Below, piece by piece: positions 58,703 to 64,000 of a stretch of 64,000 nucleotides of DNA (its first letter is position 1; every line of letters starts with the position of its first letter). The notes beneath the pieces are model-generated. The model did not search any database, had not been told where the DNA came from, and was given only the letters and a program-made list of their open reading frames with translations. A program made the position numbers and the translations under genes. This stretch comes from Flavobacterium sp. JAD_PAG50586_2 (GTDB lineage Bacteria; Bacteroidota; Bacteroidia; Flavobacteriales; Flavobacteriaceae): assembly GCA_023213215.1 (NCBI GenBank), contig CP096136.1, forward strand, positions 2,666,001 to 2,730,000, read 5' to 3'.

Positions 58703-59464
58703 ATGGCAAGACAGAAAGGCATAATTAAACTAAAAGGTACTATCGGAGGTATTACCTTTTACAAGACTTCGCAAGACGGGCATCTTGCCCGCGAGAAAGG
58801 AGGTATCGAAAAAAGTAGGATTGAAAGTGATCCTGCGTTTCAAAGAACACGTGAAAATGGTTCTGAGTTTGGAAGGGCTGGGAAGGCCGGAAAATTGCTT
58901 AGAACTGCACTGAGAGCTTTATTGTTGAATTCTGCCGATGGCAGAATGGTTAGTAGGCTAACCCGGGAAATGGTAAAAGTGATTCAGGCTGATTTAGTCA
59001 GTGAGCGTGGTTTGAGGAACGTAATTGATGGTGAAGCGGAATTGCTTGTTGGATTTGAATTCAACATCAGGGGTAAATTAGGCACAAGCCTTTACGCTCC
59101 GTTTACAAGCGCAATTGACCGTGTGACAGGAGAAATAACAGTGGATATTCCGCCGTTTGTTCCGGTTAACATGATTGCAGCGCCATCAGGAACCACTCAC
59201 TTTAAGATTATTTCTGGAGGTGCCGAAATTGATTTTGAGGCTGAAACATTTATTGTTGAAACCTCAGAAACTGCAATATTACCTTGGAACGCTGTGGCAA
59301 CTGTTGCTATCGCACATACCAATCAGGTAACAGCTGCAAGCACCAAACCTCTTTTCCTTGCATTAGGTATTGAGTTCTACCAGGAAGTCAATGGTCAGAT
59401 GTATCCACTTAAAAACGGTGCATTTAACCCATTGTCAATCTCAAAAGTTGACAGTGGCGTTTAA
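58703..59464 (+). CDS. DUF6266-like protein
   Basis: The 253-aa protein starts M-A-R-Q-K-G-I-I-K-L-K-G-T-I-G-G-I-T-F-Y-K and has a conserved-looking F-Q-R-T-R-E-N-G-S-E-F-G-R-A-G-K-A-G-K-L-L-R segment (residues 50-71), followed by beta-rich sequence. This resembles the DUF6266 group of Bacteroidota. No signal peptide. Function unknown; it leads a four-gene plus-strand group. Confidence 0.65.
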   Translation: MARQKGIIKLKGTIGGITFYKTSQDGHLAREKGGIEKSRIESDPAFQRTRENGSEFGRAGKAGKLLRTALRALLLNSADGRMVSRLTREMVKVIQADLVSERGLRNVIDGEAELLVGFEFNIRGKLGTSLYAPFTSAIDRVTGEITVDIPPFVPVNMIAAPSGTTHFKIISGGAEIDFEAETFIVETSETAILPWNAVATVAIAHTNQVTAASTKPLFLALGIEFYQEVNGQMYPLKNGAFNPLSISKVDSGV

Positions 59465-59590
59465 CGGTTATTATTAACCAAAAGTAAAATCCTAAAACGT
59501 TTTTTAGGTCAGTTGTAAATCGGAAACAGTTGGGCCCACTGTCCGATAACTGGAATTCAATTTTTATCAATTTTTAATTTTTTATTAATC

Positions 59591-60274
59591 ATGAAAACAA
59601 ATTTTATATCAAATTTGAAACGCGTGGCGTTTCTTGCTCTCGCCGTTTTCGGCGCATTCGTTGGCTACTCACAGTCACCGCAAAATCCATCAGTTGGAGG
59701 TAGTAAAACTCCAAGTACAGATCCGTTTGGAGATTTCCTTTTAAATATTGGCGGTAGTCAAGGTACACCTCGTGATACAAGCGGTGGAATGATTGTACTT
59801 TCACTGGACACTAAGACGCAATGTATATTTGCTTATCCAAATGATATCGGAGGCGGTGGAAAAGGAACTAGTACCGGCGGAGACACTGGACAATTCGGCG
59901 ACGGCGATATTGATCCTTACGACATCGGTGGTGGAAAAAGTAGTGATGGAGGACTAGGAGCTCTTTACGGATTTAACGATATTGGTGGAAATGGTTCTAC
60001 CGGTGGTGGAAAAGGAACCTCGACTGATACTGGGCAGGTAAATGATGATTTTGATCCTTACGATATCGGTGGACGTGGCACAAATACAGGAACTGGAACC
60101 GGAGAATTTTTATCCTATGAAATTGGAGGTAAAAATACTCCAGGTGATCTTGGTCCAGGAAGTTCAGGAACCAATCCGTTTGATGATTCAGATGATGATA
60201 CAGGCGGTCGCAATTCTACGAGAACTACTGGTGAATCCTACGAATTATTTTCGTGGGACAGCCTGCCCAATTAA
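59591..60274 (+). CDS. Secreted Gly/Asp-rich repeat protein
   Basis: The 227-aa protein has a signal peptide (ending F-V-G-Y-S-Q) and a low-complexity mature part with repeated D-P-Y-D-I-G-G and G-G-G-K-G-T-S-T units. It has no Cys except one. It could be a flexible surface or structural protein; no homologue recognised. Base use is like its neighbours. Confidence 0.7.
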   Translation: MKTNFISNLKRVAFLALAVFGAFVGYSQSPQNPSVGGSKTPSTDPFGDFLLNIGGSQGTPRDTSGGMIVLSLDTKTQCIFAYPNDIGGGGKGTSTGGDTGQFGDGDIDPYDIGGGKSSDGGLGALYGFNDIGGNGSTGGGKGTSTDTGQVNDDFDPYDIGGRGTNTGTGTGEFLSYEIGGKNTPGDLGPGSSGTNPFDDSDDDTGGRNSTRTTGESYELFSWDSLPN

Positions 60275-60283
60275 GCTAGTATC

Positions 60284-60502
60284 ATGAAACTTGTGACCAG
60301 AGTGCAAGCTCCCACTCCGAAATTTTTTAAGGTGCTTCGAAATATTGGTTTGGTATTGGCAGCTGTGGGTGGAACAATCCTTGCAGCACCAGTAGCCTTG
60401 CCAATAGTAGTAACCTCTGTTGGCGGTTACTTGGTTGTAGCGGGTGGCGTTGCCTCGGCCGTAAGCCAGTTAACTACAATCAATGACAATGTCAACAAAT
60501 AA
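60284..60502 (+). CDS. Tiny membrane protein 1 (holin-like layout)
   Basis: The 72-aa protein has a basic start and two hydrophobic segments (I-G-L-V-L-A-A-V-G-G-T-I-L and V-V-T-S-V-G-G-Y-L-V-V-A-G-G). It is 9 bp after the Gly-rich gene. The layout recalls holins, but no homology is shown. Confidence 0.6.
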   Translation: MKLVTRVQAPTPKFFKVLRNIGLVLAAVGGTILAAPVALPIVVTSVGGYLVVAGGVASAVSQLTTINDNVNK

Positions 60503-60665
60503 TCCTACTTACATAGGGACAGCGGGAGGGACATTTTTGAGTGTATTGCCCAATATCCAATCGGAAGATGTTTTTAAAACGGTTGTATTGGCAACTATTG
60601 GTGCCGTGGTCAGTTTTACGATTTCGCTGGTATTCAAAAGTTTTGTCAAGAAGCCCAAAAAATAG
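60483..60665 (+). CDS. Tiny membrane protein 2 (holin-like layout)
   Basis: The 60-aa protein has one or two hydrophobic segments (V-V-L-A-T-I-G-A-V-V-S-F-T-I-S-L) and a basic tail K-S-F-V-K-K-P-K-K. It overlaps the previous gene by 20 bp, so the two are translationally linked. The overlap ATG at 60483 or the one at 60489 may start it. Confidence 0.6.
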   Translation: MTMSTNNPTYIGTAGGTFLSVLPNIQSEDVFKTVVLATIGAVVSFTISLVFKSFVKKPKK

Positions 60666-60755
60666 TTTAGCTTTAGCTTGATAACCTTTGGGTTAAATGA
60701 AAAAGCCTGGTCTGGACATGCCCCAAAAAGTTAGACACTATTTGGGGCATTTTTT

Positions 60756-61271
60756 ATGGAAAGAAAAGTAAAGTATGATTATGCATTTAAGTTAGAATGT
60801 GTAGAATTAGTATTAAAGAAACATTATTCAGATGGATATGTTTCAAAATTGAAGCAGATTCCAAGATGGAATATTCGCAAGTGGGTGAGCTTTTACACGA
60901 CTTATGGTAAAATAGGGTTATTGCCAAGGATAAATCAAAGTTATTCCACTGAAATTAAATTAAAAGTGGTTAAAGCCATAGAAAAAGAATCTCTTTCATT
61001 GATGACAGCTGGCATTAGGTTTAATATCCCTAATATTTCCATAATTTTAAAATGGAAAAAAGATTTTGCTAACTTTGGAATAGAAGGATTACAGCCAAAG
61101 CAAAGAGGCAGACCAATTTCTATGAGTGATAAACGTAAAAAAAGCAAGTCAGGCAAACCCCTAACAAGAGAGGAAGAACTATTAAAAGAAAACGAAAGAC
61201 TTCGCTGTGAGAATGAATTGCTAAAAAAGCTGCAAGCCTTAATTCAAGCCAGGAGAAATCCCAAGCCATAA
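60756..61271 (+). CDS. IS150-type OrfA (HTH transposase subunit)
   Basis: The 171-aa protein has two HTH units (residues 10-55 and 65-110; G-R-P-I-S near 125) and a C-terminal leucine-rich coiled coil (E-E-E-L-L-K-E-N-E-R-L-R-C-E-N-E-L-L-K-K-L). It binds IS ends. The slippery sequence A-AAA-AAG (61223-61229) lies in the coiled coil, and its -1 frame leads into OrfB without a stop, so a fused OrfAB is likely made by programmed frameshifting. Confidence 0.9.
   Translation: MERKVKYDYAFKLECVELVLKKHYSDGYVSKLKQIPRWNIRKWVSFYTTYGKIGLLPRINQSYSTEIKLKVVKAIEKESLSLMTAGIRFNIPNISIILKWKKDFANFGIEGLQPKQRGRPISMSDKRKKSKSGKPLTREEELLKENERLRCENELLKKLQALIQARRNPKP
61223..61229 (+). promoter_or_regulatory. Programmed -1 frameshift site of the IS
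   Basis: The heptamer A-AAA-AAG is in the right phase in OrfA; slipping back one base leads through 14 open codons to the OrfB ATG at 61271. Confidence 0.75.
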
Positions 61272-62104
61272 TGGAGTTAAGGCATAAATTTGATTTAGGA
61301 TTACTTCTGGATCTAACAAATATGGCACGCAGTAGCTTTTATTATCATCAAAAGCAGAATAAATTACCTGATAAATATGAAGAAATCAAGGAGTTGATTA
61401 AAGCCATTTATCAACGGCATAAAGGGCGCTATGGTTACAGACGAATAACCGATGAACTTCAAAATAGAGGAATCCCCATCAACCATAAAACCGTTTTAAG
61501 ATTGATGAAGCTATTAGGATTAAAAAGTATTGTCAGAATAAGAAAATACAAATCTTATAAAGGCGAAAATGGCAAGATAGCTCCAAATATATTGGAAAGG
61601 AATTTTAAATCCGAAGCTCCAAATCAAAAATGGGCAACCGATATAACAGAGTTTAACGTATCTGGAGATAAGTTGTATTTATCGCCGATAATTGACTTGT
61701 TTAATCAAGAAATAATCAGCTATGAACTGACTGAAAGACCAGTGTTTGATCAAGTAGTTATGATGCTGAAAAAAGCATTTAAGAAAATACCAAATAATAC
61801 AAATTTAATACTTCATTCTGACCAAGGCTGGCAATATCAAATGAGGCAGTATCAACATCTATTAAAGAAGAAAGGGATTATACAGAGTATGTCAAGAAAA
61901 GGAAATTGTTTAGACAATGCTATTATTGAAAATTTCTTTGGAACACTAAAATCTGAAATGTTTTGCACGCAAAAATTCAAATCAATTGAACAATTGAAAA
62001 AAGAAATCGATAAATACATTATCTATTACAATAACGAAAGAATCAAATCAAATTTAAACAAAATGAGTCCGATAAAATATCGGACTCATTATTGTCAAAA
62101 TTAA
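61271..62104 (+). CDS. IS150-type OrfB (DDE transposase)
   Basis: The 277-aa rve-type integrase core has A-T-D-I-T-E-F (first Asp), H-S-D-Q-G-W-Q-Y (second Asp) and C-L-D-N-A-I-I-E-N-F-F-G (Glu), plus the HTH_21 region Y-G-Y-R-R-I. ATG overlaps the OrfA stop by 1 bp, but the functional product is probably the OrfAB fusion. Confidence 0.92.
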   Translation: MELRHKFDLGLLLDLTNMARSSFYYHQKQNKLPDKYEEIKELIKAIYQRHKGRYGYRRITDELQNRGIPINHKTVLRLMKLLGLKSIVRIRKYKSYKGENGKIAPNILERNFKSEAPNQKWATDITEFNVSGDKLYLSPIIDLFNQEIISYELTERPVFDQVVMMLKKAFKKIPNNTNLILHSDQGWQYQMRQYQHLLKKKGIIQSMSRKGNCLDNAIIENFFGTLKSEMFCTQKFKSIEQLKKEIDKYIIYYNNERIKSNLNKMSPIKYRTHYCQN

Positions 62105-62166
62105 TTATAAATTTGTCTAAACTTTTGGGTGCAGTCTAGTCATATGATCAGGCTTTTTGCTTTCTA

Positions 62167-62517
62167 TTAATCTTCGATAATCTTTTTCCTGTGTTCTATT
62201 CCCCAATCTGTAAGGTTGTTGATTATGGTTTGGAGTGTTTTACCATGGTCGGTTAACGTATATTGTACTGTTATCGGCTGCGTATCTAAAACAGTCCTTT
62301 TGATCAGTTTGTTTATTTCCAGTTCCTTCAATTCCTTGCTCAGCATTTTGTTAGAAATACCGACAACATCATTGAGGATATCGGAAAACCTTCTTTGATT
62401 GTAATAGCATATTGAGGAAATTATGGAGATTTTCCATTTACCGCTTAGCACATCCATGGAATCCTGGACCGCCATCATGTTTCTCTTATTGTCTCTCAGA
62501 CATTCTTCTTTTGACAT
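62167..62517 (-). CDS. HxlR-family transcription factor
   Basis: The 116-aa winged-helix protein has V-L-S-G-K-W-K-I-S-I-I, R-R-F-S-D-I-L-N-D-V-V-G-I-S-N-K-M-L-S-K-E-L-K-E-L and T-L-T-D-H-G-K-T-L, the standard HxlR pattern. It is divergent from the SDR gene and probably represses it. It has two Cys (C-L-R, I-C-Y) that could sense oxidants, which is speculation. Confidence 0.9.
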   Translation of the reverse strand: MSKEECLRDNKRNMMAVQDSMDVLSGKWKISIISSICYYNQRRFSDILNDVVGISNKMLSKELKELEINKLIKRTVLDTQPITVQYTLTDHGKTLQTIINNLTDWGIEHRKKIIED

Positions 62518-62520
62518 TTG

Positions 62521-62567
62521 TTACTTTGTTACTTCGAGGTTACTGTTACTTTTGGTTACAAAGTTAC
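62521..62567. promoter_or_regulatory. Divergent HxlR/SDR promoters with GTTAC repeats
   Basis: TACTTTTG (62547-62554, plus) and TAACTTTG (62559-62566, minus) are -7 elements for the two genes. Four GTTAC copies in this short region, in near-palindromic layout around CAAAGTTAC, make a likely HxlR operator. Confidence 0.55.
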
Positions 62568-62621
62568 GAAAGTAAATTATTGTGTTATAATTTTGCTGCT
62601 CAATTTTTAATACAATAAATC

Positions 62622-63374
62622 ATGAGTAAATTAAAAAACAAGGTCGCGGTCGTAACAGGTGCTTCCAAAGGGATAGGTGCTGCGATTGCAAAATATTTTG
62701 CCGCAGAGGGCGCAAAGGTTGTGGTTAATTATGCATCCAGTAAAATGGGTGCGGATGCTGTTGTCCAAGCAATAACAGAAAATGGAGGCAGTGCCATTGC
62801 GGTTAAGGCTGACGTTTCTAAAACAACTGAAATCCAATTCCTTTTTAGTGAGACAATCGCAGCTTACGGAAGCCTGGATATTTTAGTGAATAATGCGGGC
62901 ATTTATCCAGCGGCATTTATTGAAGATGTTACGGAGGATTCATTTCACAAACTATTTGATGTAAACGTTTTAGGTCCGTTGTTGACCATCAGGGAAGCTG
63001 TAAAGCTATTTGCCGCCGGTGGTGTTATTATCAACATCAGCTCTGGTGTTAGTACAACGCCTTTGGCAATGATGTCTGAATACTCGGCCACAAAGGCTGC
63101 ACTGGATGCCATTACGGTTTCTTTATCGAAGGAGTTTACTGGAAAGAACATCCGTATCAACTCGATACTTCCAGGCGGGGTTGAAACCGAAGGGACAAGG
63201 ACTGCGGGGATTACGGGTAGTGATTTAGAAAAGACCATAATTGAGAAAACCCCGCTTGGCCGAATTGGCCACCCTGATGATATTGCTAAGGTCGCCGTTT
63301 TCCTTGCTTCTGAAGATTCGGGATGGATTACCGGAGAGAAAATTACTGTTGCCGGAGGTCTTTACGGGTTGTAA
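62622..63374 (+). CDS. SDR family oxidoreductase
   Basis: The 250-aa protein is a classical short-chain dehydrogenase: T-G-A-S-K-G-I-G (cofactor), N-N-A-G, catalytic S in N-I-S-S-G and Y-S-A-T-K (Tyr and Lys), and a C-terminal P-G-G-V-E-T-E-G. The residue after the second strand (N-Y-A-S-S) suggests NADP. Substrate unknown. Probably regulated by the divergent HxlR protein, as in quinone- or aldehyde-response pairs. Confidence 0.92.
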   Translation: MSKLKNKVAVVTGASKGIGAAIAKYFAAEGAKVVVNYASSKMGADAVVQAITENGGSAIAVKADVSKTTEIQFLFSETIAAYGSLDILVNNAGIYPAAFIEDVTEDSFHKLFDVNVLGPLLTIREAVKLFAAGGVIINISSGVSTTPLAMMSEYSATKAALDAITVSLSKEFTGKNIRINSILPGGVETEGTRTAGITGSDLEKTIIEKTPLGRIGHPDDIAKVAVFLASEDSGWITGEKITVAGGLYGL

Positions 63375-63387
63375 TAGGAAAGATTTT

Positions 63388-63416
63388 AAGCCTGGTCAAT
63401 TGATCAGGCTTTTTTT
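63388..63416 (+). terminator. Terminator of the SDR gene
   Basis: AAGCCTG and CAGGCTT pair around a self-complementary centre (GTCAATTGAT) and are followed by T7. It matches the hairpin split by the IS. Confidence 0.85.
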
Positions 63417-63528
63417 CTTCATTTTGTTCCTGCTGTCTGATATGCAGAGCAATAGATTCTTTATGTGAGGCTTTTTACAAATGTCTATTTGATAAAGAAA
63501 AAGTTTCATTACGTTATTTTTAAAATTG

Positions 63529-63996
63529 TCACTTACAATAGCGGTACAGAATAACTCTGCGCATATCATTGATAAGGTTGATGTTTTTTCGAAAGTTGTT
63601 TGCCTGTGCTTCAAGTAACTGCAAGGCTTTCACATCTTTTTGATGTTGCTCGAAATCGGCTAGCATTTCGTCGGCTTTCCTTGAAAACTCCTTTATAAAA
63701 TCATGGATTCGCAAAAATGGAATAACGGAGCCTACGAGGTTGCGGTGCCAAAATTTGGACTGCCAAAGGCTGTACGTTATCCAAAAAATGCTTTCGCAAT
63801 CCTGTTCATTTTCGAAAATGACAACAAAGCTATTAGTGAATGGCTCCTTTTGAGGCTTTCCACTGTTCAGTCCTTTGTTCAGAATAAACAAATGTGGTTT
63901 AAGGTAACTAACGCCTTTTTTGTGGGTTTTAATGATGTAATTATTACTCACTCTTTGAATATTGTTTTTTTGGTGTTCGTGAATCTTCGATTTCAT
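63529..63996 (-). CDS. DUF6943-like protein of Bacteroidota mobile elements
   Basis: The 155-aa protein has P-H-L-F-I-L-N-K-G-L-N-S-G-K-P near residue 34-48, F-W-I-T-Y-S-L-W-Q-S-K-F-W-H and a long C-terminal helix. I associate this pattern with DUF6943, common on conjugative or integrated elements in this phylum. It fits the view that DNA from 58019 on is imported. The start may be off because the window ends. Confidence 0.55.
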   Translation of the reverse strand: MKSKIHEHQKNNIQRVSNNYIIKTHKKGVSYLKPHLFILNKGLNSGKPQKEPFTNSFVVIFENEQDCESIFWITYSLWQSKFWHRNLVGSVIPFLRIHDFIKEFSRKADEMLADFEQHQKDVKALQLLEAQANNFRKNINLINDMRRVILYRYCK

Positions 63997-64000
63997 GGCT

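Larger units (their letters stand above)
60713..62138 (+). mobile_element. IS3-family (IS150-type) insertion sequence
   Basis: The element has imperfect terminal repeats of about 25 bp (left TGGACATGCCCCAAAAAGTT, right on the minus strand TAGACTGCACCCAAAAGTTT; 18 of 25 match), two overlapping transposase ORFs and a 3-bp target duplication GTC (60710-60712 and 62139-62141), all normal for IS150-type elements. It looks complete and possibly active. Confidence 0.88.
60700..62158 (+). terminator. Terminator split by the insertion sequence
   Basis: Left stem AAAAGCCTG (60701-60709) and right stem CAGGCTTTTT (62149-62157) would form one perfect hairpin if the IS (60713-62138) and one copy of GTC were removed. 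A near-identical terminator (63388-63416) follows the SDR gene. Confidence 0.75.

Noticed and set aside
61223..61229. Treating the OrfA/OrfB break as one more sequencing error
   Set aside because: The A-AAA-AAG heptamer and 14 open codons in the -1 frame match programmed frameshifting known in IS3-family elements.

Overview
The window reads as chromosomal DNA from a member of the Bacteroidota, most likely a Flavobacterium or close relative. It is AT-rich, Shine-Dalgarno signals are weak, promoters carry the Bacteroidota -7 element TAnnTTTG, and there are several secreted proteins with type IX secretion (T9SS) sorting domains, SprB repeats and a PorP/SprF partner. No rRNA, intact tRNA or CRISPR array is visible.

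Layout. (1) 1-15.1 kb: a TPR sensor kinase (cut by the window edge), a small lipoprotein, four large T9SS cargo proteins (PKD, Asp-box propeller, SGNH-like, SBBP propeller) and gene remnants between them. A 16-bp palindrome TACCT-N6-AGGTA recurs four times in intergenic DNA here. (2) 15.3-37.4 kb: a stress or low-oxygen island with AI-2E permease, PfkB, an SLC13 carrier, UspA proteins, Hsp20, three paralogous BON proteins, D-lactate dehydrogenase, thioredoxin, a YciF-like protein, a W/Y-rich DUF6600-like lipoprotein and a DevBCA/MacAB-like exporter. It also encodes a PAS histidine kinase and a response regulator fused to a CRP/FNR domain. (3) 37.5-43.9 kb: an unknown membrane protein, a second TPR kinase with its response regulator, a 21-bp tandem repeat, a YegP-like protein, a lone HsdR_N-type nuclease and a small HTH protein. 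(4) 43.9-51.9 kb: a 2306-aa SprB-like surface protein followed by PorP/SprF. (5) 52.0-56.3 kb: a compact five-gene operon of three TIR-type proteins, a deoxyribosyltransferase/TPR protein and a SLATT-like membrane protein, followed by a K+ channel. This is a strong candidate for a defence or conflict system. (6) 56.4-64 kb: a secreted nuclease, a lipoprotein, a tRNA 3'-end fragment that looks like an attachment site, a DUF6266-like cassette with two tiny membrane proteins, an IS3/IS150-type insertion sequence sitting in the loop of a terminator, an HxlR/SDR pair and a mobile-element-type gene.

The most notable signal is in the stress island. Nine putative promoters pair a -7 element with an FNR/CRP-like box TGAT-N4-ATCA (or a close variant) whose centre lies exactly 36.5 bp from the outer base of that element. 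Most have a second box 22-23 bp further upstream. The fused regulator at 22333-23382 has an E-T-V-S-R recognition helix of FNR type and lies in the middle of these promoters. I infer that it, with the PAS kinase at 25181-27243, runs a dormancy-type regulon, and that one target is a short terminated transcript (33751-33991).

Quality caution: about twenty genes here are broken by a single-base frameshift. Nearly all are repaired by adding one base to a homopolymer, usually with recovery of a conserved motif. This pattern points to systematic homopolymer under-calling in the assembly rather than gene decay. Such genes are annotated below as merged CDS.
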